DNA from: Cacajao melanocephalus
Taxonomy: Eukaryota; Chordata; Mammalia; Primates; Pitheciidae
Direction: 5' to 3'
DNA length: 64,000 nucleotides
NCBI GenBank assembly: GCA_963573385.1
Contig: CAUYLG010021675.1
Coordinates: forward strand, 59,281-123,280
The notes under the pieces: model-generated
Databases searched by the model: none
Told to the model about the DNA's origin: nothing
The model's input: the letters and a program-made list of their open reading frames with translations, nothing else
Part shown: piece after piece, positions 51,200-64,000 of the stretch
How positions within the stretch are numbered: position 1 is the first letter of the stretch
How the letters are laid out: each line of letters begins with the position of its first letter
Translations under genes and position numbers: made by a program

Positions 51200-52680
51200 C
51201 TGCCTCTGTGTCTCCTCCGGAACAAACAACTTCCAAGGCTCATGTTACGTGGTCCTCTAACATCCAAGCAGAAGCAATGCTTCCAAACCTCTTGAGAACA
51301 AAGGTTCTAAATACGTAATGCCTTACATGTGTACAGAATTTAGTTTTCCAAAATCTCCCTTAAAAAAAAAAGCCTCTCTCAAAAAAAGGGAAAAAAAATC
51401 CTTAAAATGTCCGTAAATTAAAGGGAAAAAAGTGAATTTCTGGGTTTTATTCCCATTCTGAAAAGTCAGTCTACCCATTTTGCGAAGATACTACCACCAT
51501 GATTTCCTAAGGATCAACCATCCGCGGAAACAGAAATTGTGTCTGAAGAGAGGCTGACTGCTTTCTGTTCCAAGCAGGCATCCTCTGTGTTGAGGACGCT
51601 CTCCTGGGCTCTGGGAATACAGCAGCCCTGTGCGAGCACCTGTGGGATATTCCTTCCATGTGCACAGCAGAGACAATACGCAGAGCCAGGCGCTTCTTGA
51701 AGAGCTCACGAAAACAGTAACATACAACTTACAAACTATGAACACAGCAGAGGGTGTGGGCTTACAAGGAAACCTTCAGGAGCAACTCCCTCGAGAGGAT
51801 CTACGGTTCACACTGGAGAGGCCTGAAGGATGTCTCTGCTCAGAGAGGACTCCTGACACCCAGGGTTCAAGGCCCAAGGTACCTACAGATGTAGTTAAGC
51901 CATCCCAAATATAGTTATCCCTATTTAGGCAGGATCTAAATAAGCCCCAGAGAGTAGACCCTTGCTGATCCCCAACAGTAATCCTCACAGTGACATAAAT
52001 TACTCCTCCATGTGCGCTGAGTGAGGAAGGACACAGGACGCCACTGATGATGGGTGCTTCTCCCTTTTCTATCCCAAGCTAAAACAGAGCCGCACCACAG
52101 GCAGCCACAGCTGACTTGCTGGGAACTGAAGCTTGTGACTCCGGGATGTGAGGAAGTGAAAGAGCAGGGTCAAGGATCCAAAACACTGTGGACTTTACCT
52201 AAATTCCACCTGTTCTGCTTTTGTTAAGTGCCGGGGACAAAGTGAGACCTTTAGATAAATAGCAGACAAACTTGCAAATCAGCAGCTCACTGACAGGACT
52301 CGTCTCATTGACCCCTAGAAAGCAAGGATCCTTTTGTTACTTATCACGGCAACAGCTTTGGCCAACGGTCTGTCCCGGGTTTGCTTCAGGATGGTGGGAC
52401 GGTCGCCAGGGAAGATCAGCCCAAGGACTCCGTCTTTTTCAAACGGGAGGGGCCCCCTGCTGTGTGTCGCGCTGCTTTCACATTCATCAAAAGCTGAACT
52501 TGACACACAGGCAATGAGATCCCAGCTGCTTCCAGCTCCAGCCCAATTAGAGTGGGCTCGCTACACTCCGCACAGGCTGAGAACAAAGGGAGCCTCACGG
52601 GTGTTGGCAGGCTTGATGCTCAGGACCAGGGACAGAAGCAAAGGGCAGGGGGAGCCTGCTCAAAGTAGAGCGACAATCTA
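51200..52680. other. Intronic unique sequence
   Basis: No repeat or exon was recognised. A-rich patches are present at 51361-51430. Confidence 0.45.
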
Positions 52681-52689
52681 TGCAGGGAA

Positions 52690-52870
52690 TGACAGGCAAT
52701 TATCTCAAGGTCTCTGAATTTCAATTAATAAATAGGACCGATCATGCTTTAAATTCCTGTACTGGAATTTCAATCAGCTCCCTAAATGCTAATTACTTAA
52801 TCCCCGGGTTTACCAGACATTCTGTTTCTCAGGAATGTCTTATCTCCAAGGAACCTTGATTTTTTTAGAG
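52690..52870. promoter_or_regulatory. Candidate conserved regulatory element (inferred)
   Basis: A repeat-free stretch with several homeodomain-type cores: CAATTA at 52697, CAATTAAT at 52722, TAATTA at 52790 and TTAATCC at 52798. It also has two copies of 'gaatttcaat' (52716 and 52765) and an inverted 'aaattcc/ggaattt' pair. Site clustering suggests but does not prove enhancer function. Confidence 0.3.
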
Positions 52871-53399
52871 ATGACAGTATGAGGCTTCTCACAAGCACTA
52901 TTTCTTAGTGGGAAGAAAGCAGAGAAACTCTTAAAAAACAGAAATAAAAGATCCTCCGTCTTATAGAAGAAACCATATCCGCAATTTATACACGGCCGGC
53001 CAGCAAACAACAATCAGAGATGAGGTGCCACCAGTATCATGGAGATTCCAGGGATGCTGGCTGTAAACCATAAACGAATCCCAACCACAGACCCTGGGGA
53101 AATTCTGTCAACTCTCATAGCTGACTCTGAACAGCTGCTTTGCTTTACCTGCTTTGTGTTCAACAGAAGGACGGGAGCAGACCACCTCACGGCCTCTCAT
53201 TCGAGCAGGTAAAAAGCCTCATCCACAGCAGGGGAAAATTAATCAGTAACCAAACTTAAAAGGCAGCAGCAGAGGAAACTGTCCAAATATAATAGGGCCA
53301 ATAGCTTTAAACAATAAAGACTTTACATGATTTGATAAGAAAAAGAAAAATTCCAACAGAAAAAAAATAAAACTGATAGATATATGAGAATTTTTCAAA

Positions 53400-53690
53400 G
53401 AAACACAAAAGGCCAGGAAACCTATTTTAAGAAACAATGTTCATTAATAATCAAATAAATATAAACTACAACAGTATGGTTTTTACCTAACAAATTGGCA
53501 TTTAAAAAAATCCCATAGTACCTATTGTCAACAAGGGCGTGAGGGAAAAAAACACCACATAATTCTGTTGGGAAAATGAAATGTCTCAAGAAGACAATTT
53601 TTCAATACACATCAAAAATCTTTAAAATATACATAACTTTAGCCAGTTTAAACAATTGAGAACAAATGTTATTTAAAAAACTAAAAACAA
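53400..53690 (+). repeat. L1M LINE fragment, 5' of Alu
   Basis: 'ttcattaataatcaaataaa' then 'tataaactacaacagtatgg', 'acctaacaaattggcattta' and 'gtcaacaagggcgtgaggga' follow the L1M ORF2-end order, plus strand. It is split by the Alu at 53691 and may resume after it. Confidence 0.7.
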
Positions 53691-53988
<298 letters not shown>

Positions 53989-53989
53989 C

Positions 53990-54383
53990 TAAAAATAATC
54001 AAAAATTTCAAGATGGGTTTTGCTAACCATAAGACATCCAAAAGATGTATTTGTAGACATTTGTAGAATGTAGACAAACATAATTAGGAATATTTTGCTA
54101 AAAAAAAAGTTCAATAAAATATCTAGAATTGTATTTTTTGTTATACATTATAGGAAACAGAAAGTAATATGGAAAGTCATGTACCAAAATACTGACAACT
54201 AATTATGTTTTAGTTGGTACTAGAGATGATTGTTTTCCACTATACATTTTGGTAGTCAGTCTCCAAGTTTTCTGTATGGAACTTGAACATTTTATTTTTA
54301 AATCTCCATTAAATTTTACTTTAAGATGCAGCCCACTTAGTATCCAAAAAAAGAAGTGGAAACTGGATAGGAAAAGATATTTA
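53990..54383 (+). repeat. Probable continuation of the L1M fragment
   Basis: AT-rich sequence with 'gtatttgtagacatttgtag' and 'aggaatattttgctaaaaaa' resembles L1M 3' UTR but is strongly diverged. Confidence 0.4.
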
Positions 54384-54600
54384 AACCAGCCTGGCCAACA
54401 TGGTAAAACGCCGTTTCTACTAAAAATACAAAAATTAGCTGGGCCTGGTGGCGTGTCTGTAATCCCAGCTACTCCGGAGCCTGAGGCAAGAGAATTGCTT
54501 GAACCCAAGAGGCGGAGATTGCAGTGAGCTAAGAGCGCACCACTGCACTCCAGCCTGGGCAACAAAACAAGACTCCGTCTCAAAAAAATAAATAAATAAA
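54384..54600 (+). repeat. Alu SINE, 5' truncated
   Basis: It runs from 'accagcctggccaacatggt' to 'gactccgtctcaaaaaaata' with an (AAAT)n tail. The first part of the left monomer is missing. Confidence 0.95.
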
Positions 54601-55174
54601 TGACATTTAAAATAAGAAAATATAACTGTTAACAAGAAAGAACATTCTACAGCTAGGAATGAAATAAAAACTAACAGATAAAATTTGTGAAAAATAATAT
54701 ACAAGGCTAGAAAAGGTATATTCAAATAAATACAGAGTCAGCAATTAAAGCTGTATTCATAGAAAGTTTACCAACATAAAAAATGTTTATTCTACATAGT
54801 TCATTTAAAGCACATTATATATATTTAATTTTAACAATGTAAAAATAAACATATTCATAGGCAAAAGAATGTAACAGCATAAGCCTAAATTCACAGTATT
54901 ATATTTGGATGGTGTGATTTCTTTTTAAAATATCTCTGTACTGACGCCTTCAATTCTGATGACAGAGGCTGCTGTGACAAGAGACAAGGGACAAGACTCC
55001 TCAGTGAGTGCTAAGGACTGGGTTCACCGCAAGACCCAGCACACACCCACGCACTCAGGAGTTCCTACTCACACCCACTCAACACAAGCGTTCCGAAAAC
55101 CATGCTTTTAAGACATAATTATCAATACAAATCACAATTTACGACACTTGGACCAGGTGATCCAAGTAGCAGCT
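54601..55174. other. AT-rich intronic sequence
   Basis: No exon is supported. It could include decayed L1M DNA, but I could not align it by eye. Confidence 0.4.
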
Positions 55175-55845
55175 CAATTTACTGAGGTTTAGTTTCTACA
55201 CTATAAAATCACCCATTTTCAGGTATAGTTTGATGAGTTTTAGGAAATATATACAGCTGTGCTGTATAAGACTCTGGATAAAGATTTTTTATCTTTATCC
55301 AGAGTCTTGCCTTTGCTATACGGTTCAATTAAAGAAAATCATACAACTTATAGTATCTTCTGTCTGGATTGTGTTACTGCATATAACAGCAATTCCTTTC
55401 TTTCTAGTGTTGAACAATATTCCTTTCTACAAAGACACCACATTTTGTTTACCCATTCACCAGCTCAGGGACATCTGGGTTGATACTGCATTTTGGCTAT
55501 TATGAATAATGCTGCCATACGCATTTGCATACAGGTCCTCGCATGGACAGATGTCTTAATATCTTGGGTACATACCAAGAAAAGTGGAATAGGTATATTC
55601 CACTCCAAGACCTGGAGTGGAACTGCCAGGTCACATGGTAACTCATATAACTTGTTGAGAGACTGTCAAACTGTTTTCCAAGGTAGCTGCGCTACTTCAC
55701 ATTCCCACCGACAAGGTAAGAGGGCTTCCAGTCTCTCCATAGCCTCACTAACACTTATTCTCTATTTTTTGATATTAGCCATCTGGTACTGTACTGGTAT
55801 CTCACTGTGATTTTAATTGGCATTTCCTTAATGACTAATGATGCC
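55175..55845 (-). repeat. L1M LINE remnant
   Basis: A long ordered match to reverse-strand L1M: 'tttactgaggtttagtttct', 'ttgtttacccattcaccagc', 'ggctattatgaataatgctg', 'caaactgttttccaaggtag', 'cttcacattcccaccgacaa', 'atctcactgtgattttaatt', 'ccttaatgactaatgatgcc'. It carries two palindromic additions described under findings. Confidence 0.88.
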
Positions 55846-55889
55846 GGGACTCCTTATTCCAGCTCAATCAGAAGGCAAAAACAGTAGCT

Positions 55890-56100
55890 GCCATACAGGG
55901 AGTGCCTGTCAGCCACTAGGTGCTTTTCATGTGAAATCCCACTTCACATCATCACAACCCTGGGAGTTAGGTGGTTTACAAATAAGCAAACTAAGGTCTC
56001 ACACAGCTGAATTAACTTGCAAAGGTGACACAGGAGCAAGCAGAAAGTTGGCATCTGACTTCAGGTGTGCTGGTTTCCAAAGTCTGTATGCTCTCTGTGA
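55890..56100 (-). repeat. MIR SINE
   Basis: 'aggtgcttttcatgtgaaat', 'tcatcacaaccctgggagtt', 'agcaaactaaggtctcacac' and 'gcaaaggtgacacaggagca' follow the reverse-strand MIR order. Confidence 0.7.
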
Positions 56101-56104
56101 CAAT

Positions 56105-57158
<1,054 letters not shown>

Positions 57159-57744
57159 TGATGTAATTGAAGAGTGCAAGAGTAACATTATGAAAAAAAG
57201 TCAACAGCTCAGCTCCGCCATCTCCTGATCTACGACTCGCGCACCCGGCTTTGATAATATCATACATACTGAGAAGAATGACAGGCGTGTTGTTTCCAAC
57301 TGCTACGCCCCCAAAATGAGATAACAGATCTATACTGAAAGACTACTCTCCTCCAGTTGGGCCTAAATCTTGGCCAGCAGATCCAAAACTCAATCACCAC
57401 AGTTAAGAGAAAGCATCAGTTTCTTACCTTTTGCAGACAGAAATATCCAGAAAGATTAATAAGTGGAGCAGCTCCAAGAGCAAAATGCCTAAAAATGGGT
57501 AAGGATTTCCTCACTCAGGTTGTGCACTACCCTACCTATTGGACTTCTATTTAGAAGGAAAGTGTGTTGGGTTCTCTGATGACAAATGTACTTCTGTAAA
57601 TCTAGACTCTAACTGTAAAGAGCACAAGAGACTGAAAAGCTGAGATTTGACTAAAGCCTGAATAAATGATGGTGTCACCCACATCTGAAGACGATGTGAC
57701 TTACTAGAATAACCACGCACAGAACCTGCGACATGCCTGCTTCT

Positions 57745-57890
57745 GTGCCTCAACAGTGACCCAACCTTGGTCAGGTCACCGAAGGTCTCTAGGCTTTGGT
57801 TCTTTGTCTACAGAATGGAGAGAGGTATTTCTGTCTTGCCTTGAGGGTTACATGCAACAGTGCGTGCAAACCGCCTGGCACATGCCCACT
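57745..57890 (+). repeat. MIR SINE
   Basis: 'ccaaccttggtcaggtcacc', 'tttggttctttgtctacaga' and 'atggagagag', with 'cctggcacatgccc' near the end, give the MIR forward order. Confidence 0.65.
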
Positions 57891-57899
57891 ACTCTCGGA

Positions 57900-60080
57900 G
57901 CCCCCTGATAAGTCGTTACATTCTGCACCGTGTGGGTTTACTCTTGAGAATCATGGTCAAGTAAAGCTCAACCTAAAGATGCAGTTAACATTCTTTACAA
58001 CCTACTTTCACATCTCTATGGAGAGTGGGAATATGGAAACTGTGACCCAAAATGAATCAGAAAAAAAAAATAGAAGTTTAGGAACTGCACTAGTTACAAC
58101 CACCAGCTTGGAAACAATACCCTGGTGTGGAAAAACATAGCTCAAAGCAATGTGAGGGAGCCTCCTCCCGTTTCCGTGGATGTTTTCATGACTTACAGCA
58201 CACCCTGTCAGCACTTTCTTCCCAGGAAGGCGGGTACTGGGAAGCACTGCCACGGGTACTGCTCTCATTCCTTTTCACTACTAACAAAGTTCACACCCCC
58301 ACAATTCTGCCCATATGCACTTTCATTAAATCTGGTAGTATCTAACCTAGAGTCAAAAAGCTATCTCTTGTGCTTAGGAGTCTTTCTATTTCTTGTCATG
58401 AACTGATTTATTATAAAGGTTAAGGGACTAGGCTGTCACAGCAAATTCGAGGAGAGAGTCAGTTCCACATGTTGCCCCAAAGTAGGATCTGTGTATTGGA
58501 AGGTCCTCAGGGACTCTCAGGTGGTGTGCAGGACTAAGTTAAACCAGGAGGACTGAACATACGTGCCAGGAAGGTGATTTTGGTGCCAGTTCTCTCTCTC
58601 TCCTGAACCCAATCAACTCAGTCATTTCTGTGTATCACAAACTCACATGTGTGCCTCCTAAAAGCTGGTTCAGCCAGCTGCCTCCAGGCCAGACCAGTGA
58701 GGATGGAGGACCGTCACTCCACGTTGTCTGTGGGCACATGCAAGGGGTAGTGTGGGGCTCCTAAAGGGCAGCCCAAGGGCAGCAGCAGGGATGCCCCTTC
58801 CTTCCCCACTCAGGAAAGGAACCACTGTCCACCCACAAGCAGCTTCCAGAGCCATCATTTATAAATATTTCTTCTCTCATTTAGATTTCTCTGTACCAAG
58901 AAAAAAAAAAAAACCTGCCTCCTCTGAGTCAGCCTCAGAGATGACCGTGGTTGACTGTGCTGTCTGACGTGTTTTTAATCATGAAAGAGGAAGTGGCTAT
59001 GTGGGATACCACCTCAGAGAACCTTCCAGACCTGGGGTCTCACTGCCTGGAAACTCCCCTCCCTGAGCCTCAGCTTCTGTGGATGGGATGGACTCTGCTA
59101 ACTCAAAGAACCCTCCCACTACCCACCAAAGGAAAGTCTCCATCGGGGAGACAAGGCAGAGACGCTGCGTGTAGAACGGCACTCGGGTGAATCCTGAATC
59201 TCCACCTCGCCTTCCTTCCCCAGTCATCAACACAGTGATGGCGTGAGCTTCCGTGATGCTGCCTGGGACTCACCTTGGCGTCCTCCGGTCCTCCCAGTCT
59301 TTCCTTCTTACCTTTTCTCGCACCCAGTGTGCGGTGAGTGGGTAGGGAGGTAGGTGAGCAAAAACATCCACAGGAAGGAGGACGGCACAACTCAGGTCCA
59401 CAGGCAACACCTCTGCCTCACTGCTGTAAATAAGCGACAGCTTTTCCACCCAAAGCAACTCGTCTGTGCAAGGTTACCTGCAAACTGTATAGCTGTCTCC
59501 CAGCCCCATCAGCTATCATTCCTAATAGCTGTCACTGTGTGCTGCTTGTTAAATCCGTGAACGAAATCATTTCATGTAGCTATTTTTTTAAGGAGATGGA
59601 GAGCGAAAAGAATGGTAGTAAAAAAGCAAGTGCAAGCAGATGACAGAAATTTCTACAAACACTTAACAGACATTCCTTAGGCTTCGTTCTAATGTCTAAA
59701 TTCCATTGCAGGACTTGGCTGTCAAAAGAGAACCATCTCTTGCTTCATTTCTCATACAATTTCCTAAACCCTCCAGTCTCAGCCAGTGCAAGGTCCGGTC
59801 ATGGTCACCTGTGGCTTAGGCCAATTCTCATTTCCCCCCGAGGGCAGTTGCGTATAGAGAGTGTGGGCTGCCCCAAGTTTCACTCTGACTGGAGGTAAAC
59901 TCAACAACATCATTTCTGCATTCGTCATTTAGAGCCCTGGACTCAGTACTTGCCCCTAGCTAGGTTTCTGTTTTTAAGCTTGATCTGCAATTTGCCCAAT
60001 TCTGACCCAATTCTGGCTGGGCCCAGGGAGCTGCCAACGGCCACTCCTCCCACCCATTTCTTCAGCCATAGCCTTCACGT
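57900..60080. other. Intronic unique sequence
   Basis: No recognised repeat beyond short A runs (58901-58913). Open frames have no family resemblance. Confidence 0.45.
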
Positions 60081-60082
60081 AG

Positions 60083-60167
60083 GTGTCCTGCCCACAAAAG
60101 AACACCAGCATCCACCACCATGCAGTGCCCACCCCTGAGCTGGGGACCCTCTGCCAACTGCCACCTG
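60083..60167 (+). repeat. 85-nt direct repeat, copy 1
   Basis: It begins 'gtgtcctgcccacaaaagaa' and matches 61501-61585 over 85 nt with three substitutions. Flanks are unrelated. Confidence 0.97.
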
Positions 60168-60169
60168 GG

Positions 60170-61500
60170 ATCTCTGCCAGGTGCCCACAGGAACCTCATA
60201 GCAGACATCTCTAGAGCTGAGTGCTGCTGCCGCCCAGTGCTCTGGACTTCGGGGAAAGTACCACCGCCCATTAGCTCACCCCAGCCACGTGCTATTCCCA
60301 GCGCGTCCTGTCTTCCCACTCCATCCACGTGGTCATCAAGCCCTGTCTCTCCCCAGGGCACTCCTGACTCACCTCCAAGGAGGCCAGCCTTGCTGGCATC
60401 AAGAGCCAGCAGGTGAGATTGCTGATGGGGGAGAAGGAGAACAGGAAGACACAGATGGAGAGTGGAGGAGTCTGCAGCACCTGCCCCAGGACCACTCCCA
60501 CATCCCAACCAGGCCACATGGCCTCTAGCACCAGGGCCTGGCTGGGGCACTGCTGACACCACATCTGCCCCTAAACTTCTCAGCAGGCTTGACAAAGCTC
60601 AGGGAGGTACGCAGGGCTCTGTCAAAGATAATCAGAAAGGGGGGCACACAGCACACCAACACCTGCTGGAAAATCTCCAGGGGCTCCCCATTCACTGTGG
60701 GTTTCTCTTTGCTTCCCCTTGAGGCCACAAGTCCCTTTCTTCTGAATGCAACTTTATCTTCAATGGGCTTCATTACACAAACACGCAAAAGAGTCGGGCT
60801 GATGGGTCAGGGCAAAGCTCGGTGAGCTCAGAGGGCACTGGGACAGACTCCCCTGGAAACCCTGCTGCCTCACTGGGGGTAAAGTCAAGACCCCAGAGAG
60901 TGTCCTGCCAGCCTGGCTGCCCGCCGCCCCCCCCAGGCGATCAGCTCTTCCTGTCTCTGCCGCTCCACCCAGGCCCCCACCGCAGCCATTTCCATCGGCA
61001 TACCTCTAGAGAGGCCTAGGTCTATTCGCTTCCATCGGAGTCTCAGCCTCAGTGTCACTGGGATGAAAACTTTCAAGACTTCCAGAAGGTGGGTTGTTAG
61101 CTTTCCCCTTGGAGCTCTGATTAAATTTAACTCTCAGCACTTCAGCTTACAAGGAATCTTCCCTTCCATGAATTTGGTCCTAATGAGGCCATGGGAAGGA
61201 ATACGCTGCCCTCAGCCAGCAGGCATCTTCAGTACTGTGTCTGCTGTCCCGGGATGCAGTCAAGGGCACTGTCCCTCTGTGCAGAGGCTGGGCAGGCAGA
61301 CACCAACCCACGGCACATCTGAGGCTATCTCCAAAGGCCGTGTTCTTTCCCTGAGGACAACCGACTCTTTCCCACACCTGCCCCACACTTTGTGCCAAGC
61401 TAGGATCCTGCACGCAGGGCCCTGCCTCCTCCTGCAGGGCTGGGTCTTCAGAACCTCCTGAGGAGCAAAGGCCCCGTCTAGGCCACCCTCTTGGCCCCAA
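60170..61500. other. GC-rich intronic sequence between the two 85-nt copies
   Basis: Long open frames on both strands (for example 177 codons minus, 60062-60595) reflect GC composition. They overlap each other and lack splice support. Confidence 0.45.
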
Positions 61501-61585
61501 GTGTCCTGCCCACAAAAGAACACCAGCATACAACACCATGCAGTGCCCACCCCTGAGCTGGGGACCCTCTGCCAGCTGCCACCTG
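61501..61585 (+). repeat. 85-nt direct repeat, copy 2
   Basis: It differs from copy 1 at two positions in the 'agcatacaacaccatg' part and one in 'ccagctg'. Similarity stops sharply at both ends. Confidence 0.97.
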
Positions 61586-61844
61586 AAATGAACAATGTTT
61601 ACGTTCTTTGCTAACTTGATGCTCAAATATCCTCTCATAATCTAAACACAACCTCTTCCTGCCAGGATGCACAAACCACACAAAAAGAACAACCCTATGG
61701 TCCAAAGACTCAGGATTCCACAGCCCAGCTGAGGATCACTGTAAACTGTGCTTTACATACATGGTTTAATGGCAAACATAATAATCCATCTATACAAACT
61801 TGCAAAAGCACAGAAAACAGATATTTACCCAAAAGTTTCGCTGA

Positions 61845-62240
61845 GCATTGTGTGTAATGGCAAAAATAACTTCAATCTATTTAGCTGTCCATCAAGAGAG
61901 GGCGGATTCAAATAAGTCATGGCCATTCCTGTGAAGAAACACTTTGTAACTCCAAGGGGAATGCTGTGAGTTTGAGCTGCTGATGAGGAAACACCTTCAA
62001 GCAACATATCTTAAGAAAAAAAAGGAGAAACAAGATACAGAACACAGTGTATAATATGATCCCATCTATGTATTTTTAACTAAATATTTGGTTATACAAA
62101 CTTATAAAAGAAGAATTCCATAAGAAACTTATCAGAGAGGTAAACCTCTTTCTCTGCAGAGAGTCTGGGGTTGAGAAGGTATTAGGGAGGGAAAGGTCCC
62201 CACATTTTGTTTCATTCCTTTTTTTAATTAAAAAAAAAAA
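61845..62240 (+). repeat. L1M LINE 3' remnant
   Basis: 'tttagctgtccatcaagaga', 'caagatacagaacacagtgt', 'ataatatgatcccatctatg' and 'gagaaggtattagggaggga' follow the L1M 3' UTR order in the plus direction, ending in an A-rich stretch at 62230. Confidence 0.7.
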
Positions 62241-62244
62241 CACA

Positions 62245-63535
62245 ACATGTACATGCAGTCACTGTGTTTAAAAACTTACAACTACCAAATCAATTATCTG
62301 TGAGAATAAGGAACAAGATCAACACATGAAATCCCCAGATGATTTAAGAAATGTCATTCCAATTGGTATTCACCCCTTTATCTCAAAGATTCAACCGAAC
62401 TGAATTCAGTTTCTCCCCATTCCTCTCTCCTTGCCTGTCGTTAAAACAAAACTAATGAGCTGTGAAAGGGCCACCTGTGAGGCTGAAAGGGAAGGAAACA
62501 AAGGATGTGAATAATTCACAACTGGATCATCAGCCCCGCTGTGAGCTCAGCAGCCCCTGATGTGGATGGAGTTGAGTCTTTCTGGAGGTGGCGTCCTGAG
62601 GAAAGGCTGCCTTCCTGCAGGAACCTGGGACAGAGAGGGCCACAGGCAGGTTCGGTAAGTGGCTGCTGAACCAACTACATGGACAGGAACCGGGGCTCAA
62701 TGGAGAAACACGTTATATATACACATACATGCATATTTGCTGTACACACAACACAAAAGTGTACACACACATACACACAGACTCCCAAATAAGGGAACAG
62801 CTACTAAGAAGAACAGTCATAAATTAAGACAGATAATCCCCAATTTAGGGATGGTTTAGAATTTAGGGCTCATTTTCTCACAGAAATGATGGTATAAATG
62901 TTGGCAAACTTCCCTGGCTAGCTAACACATGTCTGTTTAGCTCATAAAATAAAAGAACTCCCATTCCGTCCTTGTGTGACTGGCCCAGAGTATCTGCTGA
63001 GGCGACCTCGTGGGCCCTCAGCGAGGCCGCCTGGTTAGACCCCTGAACGTCACCAACATCGCTGTGTTTCTGTTCTCTGCAGCTTCAAGGGCTGACCTTG
63101 CTCCAGGTTCTACCTGCTGCCCAGCCCAGTGCACACGTGGAGCAGAGATTACACGTGTACAGACTCGGGCTTCCTCCAGGCACTGTGGGAGTTGCCCTCA
63201 CAAAGCCACTCACCTGCAGGCTGCTTCCCCGCAATGTCAGCTCTCCACCTCCACTGCAGCCGTAACGCAGGAAATTTACTACTGAATTCACTGCCACGAT
63301 GACACTGAGAGAGAGTCAATGCCACCATTTTATGGCAAGGTTTATTTTTATGCCTGGCTTAGATCTCAAAAAGGGTGCGAAGAGGCTTACAGAAATAAAT
63401 ACCATTTTAAAATACAAGGAAAAAGACATAACAGCAAAAGCAAAAGTAATGAGAAAAAATACATAAAGTGGGCTTTATGTATTGAAACTTAAAACTCTTG
63501 GGCTGCAAATAATATCATAAAAAAGTTATCAAGAT
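62245..63535. other. Intronic unique sequence
   Basis: No exon and no full repeat is recognised, apart from the CA/TA-rich tract at 62711-62790. Confidence 0.45.
62711..62790 (+). repeat. Degenerate CA/TA-rich simple repeat
   Basis: Interrupted 'tatatatacacatacatgca' and 'gtacacacacatacacacag' runs. Confidence 0.85.
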
Positions 63536-63966
<431 letters not shown>

Positions 63967-64000
63967 TCAATATCAAAAACATACGCCATTAAAAATAGGC

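Noticed and set aside
60062..60595. 177-codon minus-strand open frame with a partner at 61180-61638 sharing peptide segments
   Set aside because: The shared peptide is explained by the 85-nt DNA duplication. No codon-level constraint is visible, since the differences do not favour synonymous changes.

Overview
The window is primate, most likely human, genomic DNA. It holds about 14 substantial Alu copies, a 7SL-derived Alu monomer, mammalian-wide L2/MIR/MLT1/MER5 remnants and one very large-introned gene. Alu density and sequence show a primate, but cannot by themselves separate human from another ape. No bacterial or viral gene content is seen.

The only gene supported is VOPP1 (also called ECOP or GASP), lying on the minus strand and read from high to low coordinates. 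Four coding exons are recognised: exon 2 (46132-46190), exon 3 (24933-25010), exon 4 (19698-19834) and the terminal exon 5 (coding 1345-1535). All have GT/AG sites and their codon phases join exactly. Together they encode 154 residues ending in VVKAK-stop. The known protein has 172 residues, so the missing 18 (the signal-peptide start) must come from exon 1 beyond position 64000. The encoded parts are a cysteine-rich luminal segment (exons 2-3), one membrane helix spanning the exon 3/4 junction, a basic stop-transfer RRR, and a proline-rich cytosolic tail with three PPxY motifs for WW-domain partners.

Layout: 1-1344 is 3' UTR (AATAAA candidate at 185-190) and possibly flanking DNA. 1536-19697 is intron 4 (L2, L1M, MIR, MER5, one Alu, one FLAM monomer). 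19835-24932 is intron 3, mostly unique. 25011-46131 is intron 2 (L2, three LTR-class remnants plus one unassigned LTR-like unit, about seven Alu copies, a GGAA microsatellite). 46191-64000 is the 3' part of intron 1 (about seven Alus, several ancient L1M pieces).

No new gene system was found. The items most worth a second look are small-scale rearrangements. Three long hairpin-type palindromes lie inside decayed L1M DNA (48727-48764, 55268-55308, 55583-55622). Two unexplained nearly identical short duplications are present: 85 nt at 60083/61501 and 41 nt at 38351/40126. A homeodomain-site-rich stretch near 52.7 kb resembles a conserved enhancer, and exon 2 is flanked by oppositely oriented Alus. 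All repeat family names come from memory of consensus sequences, with approximate edges.
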